Part shown: positions 1 to 5,372 of the stretch, one piece after another
Layout: the number at the start of each line of letters is the position of its first letter
Numbering within the stretch: position 1 is the stretch's first letter
Assembly (NCBI GenBank): GCA_022545625.1
Contig: JACZQS010000192.1
Span: 1 to 5,421 of the forward strand
DNA from: Pseudomonadota bacterium
GTDB lineage: Bacteria; Pseudomonadota; Gammaproteobacteria; GCA-001735895
DNA length: 5,421 nucleotides
Direction of reading: 5' to 3'
Translations under genes and position numbers: made by a program
Notes under the pieces: generated by a model
What the model was told of the DNA's origin: nothing
What the model saw: the letters and a program-made list of their open reading frames with translations, nothing else
The model's database searches: none

Positions 1-1
1 A

Positions 2-181
2 CTGAGTGAAGTGGGATCGCTTGCTCAGATCAATTATGATGGTCAGTCAACCGCCGTAATAGATGCCCAGGACCGCGTCCGGATAAAACGCTACCCGCAG
101 CCGATTAATTTATTGCACCCTGAAAATTACGACTATTTTCAAATACTAAGAGCAAAGCTCTACTGGAGTACAAATTACTGA
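2..181 (+). CDS. nadK: NAD kinase, C-terminal end (5' truncated by window edge)
   Basis: This is the last 59 codons of a gene that begins before the window, read in the frame starting at base 2 and ending at TGA 179-181. The product would be NAD kinase, the cytosolic enzyme that phosphorylates NAD+ to NADP+. The tail reads HPENYDYFQILRAKLYW near the C terminus, matching the conserved HPxxYDxFxxLRxKLxW ending of proteobacterial NadK. Just before it, RVRIKRYPQPINLLHP fits the final beta-sandwich strand of the family. The catalytic GGDG and NE/D motifs lie outside the window. The stop codon shares its last base with the recN start (TGATG), so the two are probably co-transcribed and translationally coupled. 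nadK next to recN is a common gammaproteobacterial arrangement and supports the call. Confidence 0.9.
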   Translation: MSEVGSLAQINYDGQSTAVIDAQDRVRIKRYPQPINLLHPENYDYFQILRAKLYWSTNY

Positions 182-1851
182 TGCTGGAATCAATACAGAT
201 TAGCAACTTCGCAATTATCGATTCACTGAGTCTCGAATTTGACCGGGGATTAACCGCACTGACTGGAGAAACCGGTGCTGGAAAATCGATTCTGCTTGAT
301 GCGATCAAATTGATTACTGGTGATAGGGCCGATAGCGATAGCGTCAAGGCAAACAAAGAGAAGGCAGAAATCAGTGTTAGATTCGATTTGGGTGATCATA
401 TGCAGGCAAGAAAATGGCTGCAGGATAACGAAATGGCGAGCGACCACGAATGTATTATTCGCCGCGTGGTATTCGCCAATGGTCGCAGCAAGGCTTTTAT
501 TAATGGCCATAACGCACCACTTTCCCAGCTTAAGAGTTTGAGCCAGTTAATGTTCGATCTACACGGGCAGCACGAACATCAGTCATTGCTCAAGTCCCAG
601 GTACAGCAACAACTACTTGATACCTATATGGGCGATCACCAGCTGACTAGAGACGTAAAGCAAAAATATAAAGACTGGCAAGCGACAAAAATCAGGTTTG
701 AGCAATTAAAAGCTGGCTCGATTGAACGCGAACAGCGCATAGATTTACTCAACCTGTATTGTCAGGAGCTAGCCAGTTTGAATCTTGTCGAGGGCGAAAT
801 TGAAAACCTTCAAACTGAATACGCGCGTTTGTCGCATGCCGGACTTTTACTCGAGAACAGTTCCAAAGTTCTGGGCCTACTCTACGATAATGATGAAAAT
901 ACGGTACAGGGTTTACTCAGCAACTGCGAGCAAACACTGGGTAATCAATTAATTCACGATAAAGCCCTGTCGACCAGCCACGAGCTAATCAGTAATGCAT
1001 TAATTCAGATACAGGAGGCCAGTAACGAACTCCGAAACTATCAGGAATCCATAGACCAGGCCCCGGAGCGTCTCGACTGGTTAAATCAACGTATAGCCAG
1101 TACTCAGGATCTGGCACGAAAACATCACGTACCGATTGAACAATTGCCCGAACTGACCCGGGAACTCAATATCGAACTGGAGACGCTGGTAAATAGTGAA
1201 GAAAATGAGGAAGAACTGCAACGAGAGCTCGAACAAAATAGGAGTGCTTATTTAAATTCAGCTAACCAGTTGTCTGCAAAGAGGCAGGAAACCGCACTTT
1301 CACTATCTGCGCAAATTACCCGGGTAATGCAACAACTGGGTATGCAGGGGGGCCAATTTTCGATTCGGGTTGATGAACTGGAAAGCGAGACCGGTTTCAA
1401 GGCGTCCGGCATCAATTCTATCAACTACCTGGTCAGCACTAACCCGGGGCAACCATTAAAGCTCTTGAACAAGGTAGTCTCGGGGGGCGAGTTGTCCCGA
1501 ATCAGTCTGGCGATACAGGTAATACTGTGTGAATCGTCCAGGATTCCAACGCTTATATTTGACGAGGTCGACAGTGGCGTCGGTGGTGGGATCGCAGAAA
1601 TTATAGGTAAAAAGCTTCGATTACTGGGAGAAAATCGCCAGGTCTTTTGTGTCACCCATTTACCCCAGGTTGCGTCGCAGGCACACAATCATTTTCGCGT
1701 GGATAAAACCCAGAAATCGGGTAGCACGACTACCGAGGTGACCGCGCTTACCGCTGATCAGCGGCTCGAAGAGATTGCACGAATGCTCGGTGGCATCACC
1801 ATTACCGAACAAACCAGGGCTCATGCCAGCGAAATGATTGCCGAACTTTAG
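181..1851 (+). CDS. recN: DNA repair protein RecN (SMC-like ATPase)
   Basis: RecN is a cytoplasmic SMC-family ATPase that acts with RecA in double-strand-break repair. The 556 residues are close to the family's usual length (about 553 in E. coli) and appear intact. The N-terminal head opens with MLESIQISNFAIID and carries Walker A GETGAGKS at residues 29-36. The middle, roughly 150-370, is rich in Q, E, L and K, as expected for the short coiled coil. The C-terminal head has the ABC signature VVSGGELSR (432-440), Walker B TLIFDE (457-462) with catalytic Glu462, the DSGVGG D-loop region, and switch His493 in VTHLPQVAS. The ATG at 181 overlaps the nadK stop by one base. GGAG at 165-168 is a possible but distant ribosome binding site. 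I see no LexA-type box (CTGT-N8-ACAG) upstream, so SOS control, if any, must act from a promoter outside the window. Confidence 0.97.
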   Translation: MLESIQISNFAIIDSLSLEFDRGLTALTGETGAGKSILLDAIKLITGDRADSDSVKANKEKAEISVRFDLGDHMQARKWLQDNEMASDHECIIRRVVFANGRSKAFINGHNAPLSQLKSLSQLMFDLHGQHEHQSLLKSQVQQQLLDTYMGDHQLTRDVKQKYKDWQATKIRFEQLKAGSIEREQRIDLLNLYCQELASLNLVEGEIENLQTEYARLSHAGLLLENSSKVLGLLYDNDENTVQGLLSNCEQTLGNQLIHDKALSTSHELISNALIQIQEASNELRNYQESIDQAPERLDWLNQRIASTQDLARKHHVPIEQLPELTRELNIELETLVNSEENEEELQRELEQNRSAYLNSANQLSAKRQETALSLSAQITRVMQQLGMQGGQFSIRVDELESETGFKASGINSINYLVSTNPGQPLKLLNKVVSGGELSRISLAIQVILCESSRIPTLIFDEVDSGVGGGIAEIIGKKLRLLGENRQVFCVTHLPQVASQAHNHFRVDKTQKSGSTTTEVTALTADQRLEEIARMLGGITITEQTRAHASEMIAEL

Positions 1852-1880
1852 CTATTTACCTGGCTAGCTATTTACTTGGC
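1849..1880. repeat. 16-bp tandem duplication across the recN/fur stop codons
   Basis: Two adjacent 16-bp units, 1849-1864 (TAGCTATTTACCTGGC) and 1865-1880 (TAGCTATTTACTTGGC), differ at one base. The first contains the recN stop TAG. The second contains the reverse-strand fur stop (TTA at 1872-1874 on the plus strand) and the last Fur codons. A single copy could already hold both stop codons, so the pair looks like a small local duplication that separated the convergent ends. No terminator-like stem is visible in the 20-bp gap. Confidence 0.8.
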
Positions 1881-2282
1881 CTCGTCATCAAACCGACCGT
1901 ATAAAACCATCGTGTGCTCGGTGATGGTGAAATTAAATTTACTCGCAATTTCTTGTTGGCGTCGTTCGATGACTTCGTCATAAAACTCTACTACCTTGCC
2001 ACTTGCAATATCGACCATGTGGTCATGATGCTCGCCATCATTAATCTCAAATACTGCATGCCCACCGTCAAAATGGTGGCGAGTCACCAGACCGGCTGCC
2101 TCGAACTGGGTCAAAACCCGGTACACGGTAGCTAATGCGATTTCCCCACCCGAATCGAGCAGCATCTTGTATATATCCTCGGCTTTCAGATGCCTGTCAT
2201 CGGAGCTTTCAAGCAATTCCAGAATCTTCATTCGTGGCAAGGTGAGCCTCAGCCCCGCATTTTTAATATCAGATGATTCCAT
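1872..2282 (-). CDS. fur: Ferric uptake regulator Fur
   Basis: Fur is a dimeric, metal-dependent DNA-binding repressor that binds Fe2+ and shuts down iron-uptake genes. The 136 residues match the family length. The N-terminal winged helix includes AGLRLTLPRMKILELL (9-24) and the recognition helix ALATVYRVLTQFEAAGLV (49-66). The dimerisation/metal domain keeps the expected ligands. With an offset of two from E. coli numbering these are His31, Glu79, the HHDH cluster 85-88, Glu99, Glu106 and His123. The usual CxxC after HHDH is absent: the segment reads HHDHMVDIASGKVVEF and the protein has no cysteine at all, so a structural zinc-cysteine site is not possible. Some other gammaproteobacterial Fur proteins also lack it. 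fur converges on recN and diverges from bamE, a neighbour arrangement known from Pseudomonas and Xanthomonas. A full Fur with intact sensing residues is the best call over Zur or PerR. Confidence 0.95.
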   Translation of the reverse strand: MESSDIKNAGLRLTLPRMKILELLESSDDRHLKAEDIYKMLLDSGGEIALATVYRVLTQFEAAGLVTRHHFDGGHAVFEINDGEHHDHMVDIASGKVVEFYDEVIERRQQEIASKFNFTITEHTMVLYGRFDDEAK

Positions 2283-2302
2283 ATTTTAATCACTCTAAAG
2301 AA

Positions 2303-2331
2303 TTGCAGCTTTATCAGCAGGCCAGTATTAT
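2303..2331 (+). promoter_or_regulatory. Candidate sigma70 promoter for bamE
   Basis: A -35-like TTGCAG (2303-2308) and -10-like TATTAT (2326-2331, 5/6 to consensus) are separated by exactly 17 bp. Transcription would begin near 2338, about 25 bases before the bamE ATG. The 80-bp divergent spacer has no better forward pair. The -35 matches only in its TTG, so this is a prediction from spacing and hexamers. Confidence 0.5.
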
Positions 2332-2357
2332 CGGCGCTCGGCAATCACCCTGATCAA
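2327..2357 (-). promoter_or_regulatory. Weak candidate promoter for fur, overlapping the bamE -10
   Basis: On the reverse strand, TTGATC (2352-2357) and GATAAT (2327-2332) could be -35 and -10, but the spacer is 19 bp, longer than usual. The GATAAT overlaps the forward TATTAT of the bamE candidate by five bases. If both are real, the two promoters would compete for the same DNA. Confidence is low because of the spacer and the small region searched. Confidence 0.25.
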
Positions 2358-2362
2358 GATAA

Positions 2363-2683
2363 ATGAATTTTCGCCTGTTTGTATTCGTGACCCTGTTAGC
2401 TTCGATTGTAACATTGTCCGCCTGTGTCTACCGACTGGATATCCCTCAGGGTAACAGGATTGATGCCGGGGTTATAGCTCAGCTCGAAATTGGAATGACC
2501 CCGCGACAGGTCGAATTCCTGCTTGGTGAGCCGGCAATTGCGGACCCTTACCACCCCGAAGTCTGGCACTATATCCATTATTTTAAATCTGGCGACGATC
2601 AGTTGATAGAAAAACAAGTCATGATCCTGCGCTTTACCCAGGATCAACTTTCTTCGATCGAAGGATCACTGGACGGCAGCTAA
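2363..2683 (+). CDS. bamE: Outer membrane protein assembly factor BamE (SmpA/OmlA lipoprotein)
   Basis: BamE is a small outer-membrane lipoprotein of the BAM complex, which folds beta-barrel proteins into the outer membrane; it stabilises the BamA-BamD contact and can bind phosphatidylglycerol. The 106 residues begin with a lipoprotein signal: basic Arg4, a hydrophobic stretch at about 5-17, and a lipobox LSAC with the lipidated cysteine at 21. Residue +2 is Val, not Asp, which favours export to the outer membrane. The mature part has the family landmarks VYRLDIPQGN (22-31), then the GMTPRQVEFLLGEP segment and a WHYIHYF strand, as in E. coli VYRPDINQGN...GMT...VxxxLGxP. No clear Shine-Dalgarno precedes the ATG. 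The gene converges on rnfH across 81 bp, and the bamE/rnfH/ratA neighbourhood is conserved in gammaproteobacteria. Confidence 0.95.
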   Translation: MNFRLFVFVTLLASIVTLSACVYRLDIPQGNRIDAGVIAQLEIGMTPRQVEFLLGEPAIADPYHPEVWHYIHYFKSGDDQLIEKQVMILRFTQDQLSSIEGSLDGS

Positions 2684-2692
2684 CCTGCAAAT

Positions 2693-2719
2693 TGCACCAG
2701 TATCCCGGATCCTAGTGCA
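2693..2719. other. Imperfect inverted repeat between convergent bamE and rnfH
   Basis: TGCACCAGTATCC (2693-2705) is nearly the reverse complement of GGATCCTAGTGCA (2707-2719), with 11 of 13 positions pairing. It lies ten bases after the bamE stop, between convergent genes. There is no T-run on either side, so it is not a classic intrinsic terminator. It may still limit transcript ends, or be chance. Confidence 0.35.
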
Positions 2720-2734
2720 GGACAGATACGGTTG

Positions 2735-2766
2735 AACGCTGGGCTTCCCTCAATTCCAGGCGTTTT
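2735..2766 (+). terminator. Possible weak intrinsic terminator after bamE
   Basis: AACGCTGG (2735-2742) can pair with CCAGGCGTT (2756-2764) with one bulged base and a 13-base loop. A short run TTTT (2763-2766) follows. The stem is short and the U-tract ends in the rnfH stop codon, so this is only a candidate for ending bamE transcripts. Confidence 0.3.
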
Positions 2767-3082
2767 ACTCCTTAGCCGCACCACCGCCTTTTTTAGTTTT
2801 CAATCCCTTTGCGGCCCTCTGACGACGCACTTCCTTAGGGTCAGCGATTAAAGGCCGGTAAATTTCGATTCGATCGCCATCCACCAGATTGTAATCTTCT
2901 GCGATAGATTTACCGAATACACCGAGATCGCAGGTATCCGGATCGATTTCAGCAAAATACTGCCTAATGCCAGATTGTCTCACAGCCTCCCTCGGTGAAA
3001 TGCCAGGGTCAACTCGACACTCAATAATTTTCTGCAATTCGGGTGTTGCGTAGGCGATTTCGATCATCGCTTTATGGTTCAC
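2765..3082 (-). CDS. rnfH: RnfH family ubiquitin-fold protein (UPF0125, formerly RatB)
   Basis: A small soluble protein of the RnfH/UPF0125 family, which adopts a beta-grasp (ubiquitin-like) fold. Its biochemical role is poorly defined; the name comes from association with rnf electron-transport operons in some bacteria. The family pattern is clear: [11 protein letters not shown] at 7-17, [11 protein letters not shown] at 28-38, and [20 protein letters not shown] at 68-87, almost identical to E. coli [20 protein letters not shown]. The tail from about 88 is lysine- and glycine-rich and probably disordered. The start is a GTG at 3080-3082, inside the ratA end (11-bp overlap), with AGG about nine bases upstream. 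An ATG five codons later (3065-3067) would leave only one residue before the first strand and has no ribosome binding site, so GTG is preferred. It is the last gene of the transporter-ratA-rnfH operon. Confidence 0.92.
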   Translation of the reverse strand: [105 protein letters not shown]

Positions 3083-3512
3083 ATTTATTTACCTGGTGTG
3101 CACGGGTGCAAAAACTATCGACCATCGAATTTGCGATACGGGAAAAAACCGGTGCTATCAATATTTTACCTATACCACTGGGAAATTCGAATTCCAGATT
3201 CAGGATAATCCTCGAGCCTTGATCATCATAATCAGTAAACTCCCAGCTGCCTTCGAGTCGTTTAAAGGGCCCGTCCAGCAACTCAATCTCTATTTTTTTA
3301 TTTTTCACCAATACGTTTCGGGTAGAGAACCAGTGGTTAACACCGGTTTTCTTCATCAATATCGAAGCCTCCATCAAACTGTCGCTCTGAGACAGTATTT
3401 TCGCATCCGCACACCAGGGCAGGAACTCGGGGTACTCGTTCACGTTGTTTACCACTTCATACATGGTTTGGGCCGAGTAAGGCATCAGTGCGCTACGACT
3501 AATAATGGTCAT
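3072..3512 (-). CDS. ratA: RatA / COQ10-like START-domain protein
   Basis: A 146-residue single-domain member of the polyketide cyclase/START superfamily, related to mitochondrial Coq10. Coq10-type proteins bind ubiquinone and support respiration. In E. coli RatA was also reported to block 70S ribosome association, hence its toxin label; the sequence cannot tell which role applies. Family landmarks are ISRSALMPYSAQTMYEVV (4-21), the YPEFLPWC motif (27-34), TRNVL (64-68), DGPFKRLEGSWEF (80-92) and the FEFPSGIGKILIAPVF strand-helix region (108-123). The ATG lies three bases after the transporter TGA, and its 3' end overlaps rnfH by 11 bp, so all three are probably one mRNA. Pairing with rnfH and bamE matches E. 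coli ratA-ratB-bamE. In E. coli smpB lies divergently next to ratA; here the transporter occupies that side. Confidence 0.92.
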   Translation of the reverse strand: MTIISRSALMPYSAQTMYEVVNNVNEYPEFLPWCADAKILSQSDSLMEASILMKKTGVNHWFSTRNVLVKNKKIEIELLDGPFKRLEGSWEFTDYDDQGSRIILNLEFEFPSGIGKILIAPVFSRIANSMVDSFCTRAHQVNKCEP

Positions 3513-3515
3513 GGA

Positions 3516-4913
3516 TCAAATTATTCCCCAGGCATCGAGTGCTACTATCATCAACAAAACCGGTGTGATGTAGCGGATAATGTAGTTCCAGATTTCGTAC
3601 CAGTACTTACCCGGCATGGCAAACTCCCTGTGACTGACTTCGCGCGGAATGACCCAGGCTACAAAAAGGCATAGAAAAAGTGCCGCTAGCGGCTGAATGA
3701 CATGGCTGGATATAGCCACCATGACATCATGAAATCCGGCATTATAAACAATGCGAACAGCTTCTCCCCCATAAAACAGCGCAATAGTAAGTCCGTCGCC
3801 ATTCCAGACACTGAAGGAAAATATCGAGCCCAGACCAAAAGCCCAGATAGCCATACCCAGCAATACGACGGATTTAATCCGACTGTAGGAGAATTTTCGC
3901 TGGATATAGCTCACTGGTCCTTCCATCAACGCGAGCGACGTGGTAAGTGCCGCTATGGTTAACATCATATAAAACAATACTGCAAAAATCTGACCGGATG
4001 GATGCTGGTTAAATACGTCGGGTAAAATGCGATAGGCGAATTGACTACCGAGCCCGGGCAGCATGCCGGCAGAAAAAACCATAGCATTGATGGTTAAACC
4101 AACAATAATTGAAAACAATATATCGATCGTAATGACCAGAATGGCGGAGTATCCAATTGAAATATTCGCGGGCAAATAACTCCCGTAAATTATCATCGCA
4201 CCCAAACCCAGGGCCAGCGTATAAAAAGCCCTTTGCAATGCTAAAAGTGGGGCATTGGCGTCAAGCATGGAAAAATCCGCATGCAGCAGGTATCGAATAC
4301 TTTGCTCAAATCCGGTCGAAGTACTGGCAATAATCAACCCGATAACCATTATCGCTATCATGCCGGGCACTAGAAGATAGGAAATTCTTTCAATCCCCTT
4401 GTGCAATTGCTGCGCACCGATGGTAATCAGCAATATGACAAACAAGGTATGCCATAACATCATGCGCTCGGAATCAAGCAGAAACTCACTGAATGAACTG
4501 TTGATACTGCTGGCCGTCAGGCTGCTATAGATGCCCAGTCCGGATTTGAATACATAGGACAGGGACCAGCCGGCGATCACGCTAAACGTGGCGACAATTA
4601 AAAATGCAGCCAGTAATGAGACAAATCCAACGGTTTTCCAGTAAACCGAAGCGTTTTGCTGCGACGCCAGAATTTCAAATGATCGCGAAGGGTCGGAACG
4701 ACCTAGTCGTCCAATCAATAACTCCGCCATCAGCAAAGGTAATCCAAGCAGGAAAAGAAATATCACGTAGAGCAACAAAAATGCGCCGCCACCATTTTGA
4801 CCCGCCAATACCGGAAAGGTGAGGAAATCGTTTAGGCTAAGCGTCGCACCCGTTGCAACAATGATAAATGCAGATTGCGATCGCCACTGAAATCTGTTAG
4901 TTGATTGACTCAT
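3516..4913 (-). CDS. Neurotransmitter:sodium symporter (NSS/SNF) family transporter, divergent
   Basis: An inner-membrane protein of the LeuT/Tyt1/MhsT family, whose members use a sodium gradient to import amino acids or related solutes. The 465 residues suit an 11-helix bacterial form. Hydrophobic segments fall at about 13-36, 41-68, 93-122, 152-170, 175-197, 226-248, 254-284, 308-336, 346-368, 400-422 and 439-463. The hallmark NGGGAFLLLY (40-49) and the unwound TM6 segment FYTLALGLGA (230-239) fix the family. By motif alignment to LeuT, Thr232 (T254), Asn276 (N286), Thr324 (T354) and Thr325 (S355) keep sodium-site functions. Asp29 replaces N27, Thr32 replaces gate Arg30, Val399 replaces gate Asp404, and Arg339 replaces Asp369. 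Substrate and ion coupling therefore cannot be assumed. The start ATG has AGG seven bases upstream and a strong promoter candidate. It heads the operon with ratA and rnfH. Confidence 0.88.
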   Translation of the reverse strand: MSQSTNRFQWRSQSAFIIVATGATLSLNDFLTFPVLAGQNGGGAFLLLYVIFLFLLGLPLLMAELLIGRLGRSDPSRSFEILASQQNASVYWKTVGFVSLLAAFLIVATFSVIAGWSLSYVFKSGLGIYSSLTASSINSSFSEFLLDSERMMLWHTLFVILLITIGAQQLHKGIERISYLLVPGMIAIMVIGLIIASTSTGFEQSIRYLLHADFSMLDANAPLLALQRAFYTLALGLGAMIIYGSYLPANISIGYSAILVITIDILFSIIVGLTINAMVFSAGMLPGLGSQFAYRILPDVFNQHPSGQIFAVLFYMMLTIAALTTSLALMEGPVSYIQRKFSYSRIKSVVLLGMAIWAFGLGSIFSFSVWNGDGLTIALFYGGEAVRIVYNAGFHDVMVAISSHVIQPLAALFLCLFVAWVIPREVSHREFAMPGKYWYEIWNYIIRYITPVLLMIVALDAWGII

Positions 4914-4941
4914 TTATCTGCCTGAAAGGGAAAGGCTGCTT

Positions 4942-4970
4942 ATTATCCTGAACTTGCCGAATCCTGTAAA
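4942..4970 (-). promoter_or_regulatory. Sigma70-like promoter of the transporter-ratA-rnfH operon
   Basis: On the reverse strand, TTTACA (4965-4970, 5/6 to TTGACA) and GATAAT (4942-4947, 5/6 to TATAAT) are separated by exactly 17 bp. Transcription would start near 4935, about 22 bases before the transporter ATG at 4913. A perfect TTGACA also lies immediately upstream (4971-4976 on the plus strand), but at 23 bp it is too far from this -10. This is the best promoter in the window. Confidence 0.65.
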
Positions 4971-5004
4971 TGTCAATTAGTTGGTACCTGTACCGGTCGG
5001 AATC

Positions 5005-5034
5005 TTGTGCGAGCGGTGACTATGTGTTTATATT
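5005..5034 (+). promoter_or_regulatory. Candidate promoter for the rightmost gene, upstream of the palindromic element
   Basis: TTGTGC (5005-5010, 3/6) and TATATT (5029-5034, 5/6) are separated by 18 bp. Transcription would start near 5041, 26 bases before the mobile element and about 330 before the gene start at 5373. Without the element the leader would be about 44 bases, an ordinary length, which supports this as the original promoter. The -35 is weak. Confidence 0.4.
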
Positions 5035-5066
5035 TTCGGTCAGTATCATCCATCTGATCGGTTTAA

Positions 5067-5097
5067 GGAGCCTCTGATTAATTATGTCATGTCTCTG
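5067..5097 (+). repeat. Left terminal inverted repeat of the MITE-like element
   Basis: These 31 bases pair with 5320-5350 at 29 positions. The two exceptions (5070 with 5347, 5091 with 5326) are G opposite T on the plus strand, so a plus-strand RNA would have an unbroken 31-pair stem with two G-U wobbles. The core CTCTGATTAATTATGTCAT is identical in both copies. Confidence 0.92.
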
Positions 5098-5200
5098 GCC
5101 CACAGGCTGATCCGCAATCAAGGCGCAACTTTGACAGCATGCGCCCGCCTGGTGAAAAGTTGTAACGCAGAGTGCGGTTCAGCCTGTGAGCCCCAGAGGG
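5098..5200. repeat. 103-bp palindromic segment interrupting the left arm of the element
   Basis: Removing these bases would join 5067-5097 to 5201-5223 and give a left arm that pairs with 5297-5350 at 50 of 54 positions. The segment is itself a hairpin. CTCTGGCCCACAGGCTGA (5093-5110, continuing to 5115) pairs with 5174-5198, with two mismatches and a two-base bulge. CAACTTT (5126-5132) pairs with AAAGTTG (5156-5162) further in. Its outer CTCTGG/CCAGAG ends overlap the inner edge of the terminal repeat, so exact insertion ends are ambiguous. Confidence 0.7.
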
Positions 5201-5319
5201 CGAGTCCTGAAGCGCACATCTACCGCGTCGCCTAAAGCGCCTACTTTGGTGCACTTCTTGCAAAGGACTTAGGCCATTTGCTGCGAAGTGCGTCTTGTAG
5301 CTGTACGCTTCAGGACTCG
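5201..5319. repeat. Inner hairpin of the MITE-like element
   Basis: CGAGTCCTGAAGCG (5201-5214) is a perfect reverse complement of 5306-5319, and the pairing continues to 5223/5297 with two mismatches (21/23). The 73-bp loop holds a smaller hairpin: GCCTAA (5230-5235) with TTAGGC (5269-5274), and CTTTG (5244-5248) with CAAAG (5261-5265). Confidence 0.8.
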
Positions 5320-5350
5320 CAGAGATATGACATAATTAATCAGAGGTTCC
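5320..5350 (-). repeat. Right terminal inverted repeat of the MITE-like element
   Basis: This is the partner of 5067-5097. On the inner side the match continues directly into a second paired arm (5297-5319 with 5201-5223). The right arm is thus an uninterrupted 54-bp repeat, while its left counterpart is split. The element ends 22 bp before the start codon at 5373. Confidence 0.92.
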
Positions 5351-5372
5351 TTAACTAGAATATAGTAGTAAT

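Larger units (their letters stand above)
5067..5350. mobile_element. MITE-like palindromic element, 284 bp, no coding capacity
   Basis: The element begins GGAGCCTCTG and ends CAGAGGTTCC, has 31-bp terminal inverted repeats (29/31), and is flanked by TTAA on both sides (5063-5066 and 5351-5354). These are the hallmarks of a miniature inverted-repeat transposable element, moved in trans by a transposase encoded elsewhere. TTAA fits the YTAR target pattern of the IS5 group, so an IS5-like parent is possible, but TTAA is itself palindromic and could instead belong to the repeat. No reading frame of note lies inside. It contains further nested palindromes (5098-5200 and 5201-5319), so either strand could fold into a branched structure. 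It sits between the divergent transporter promoter and the rightmost gene. I do not recognise a named family. Confidence 0.85.

Noticed and set aside
140..181. A LexA (SOS) box before recN, as in E. coli
   Set aside because: No CTGT-N8-ACAG-like palindrome is present, and recN here starts inside the nadK stop codon, so its promoter is probably upstream of nadK.
105..541. Open frames on both strands over nadK/recN
   Set aside because: All overlap the intact recN or nadK coding sequence in other frames and show no recognisable motifs.
2283..2362. A Fur box for autoregulation between fur and bamE
   Set aside because: GATAAT and TGATAA occur on the reverse strand, but they do not assemble into three adjacent hexamers or a 19-bp palindrome close to the consensus.
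3072..3512. Calling ratA-rnfH a toxin-antitoxin pair
   Set aside because: The old RatA/RatB names suggest it, but RnfH is not an established antitoxin, and the family is better explained by a COQ10-like quinone-binding role. The conserved housekeeping context argues against a mobile TA module.
3096..3674. A 192-codon open frame on the plus strand, antisense to ratA and the transporter end
   Set aside because: It runs opposite two clearly recognisable genes, has no family resemblance I can see, and its residue composition is what the reverse of those genes would give. It is a shadow frame.
5067..5350. CRISPR array, tRNA or other structured RNA gene within the non-coding right end
   Set aside because: The repeats are inverted, not regularly spaced direct repeats. 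No tRNA-like cloverleaf with a TTCGA arm and CCA end was found. Terminal repeats with TTAA flanks fit a transposable element better than a dedicated RNA gene.
5320..5372. A promoter in the right terminal repeat (CATAAT at 5331-5336) driving the dehydrogenase-like gene
   Set aside because: The -10-like hexamer is reasonable, but no -35 of more than marginal match lies 16-18 bp upstream, so I mention the possibility only under the leader finding.
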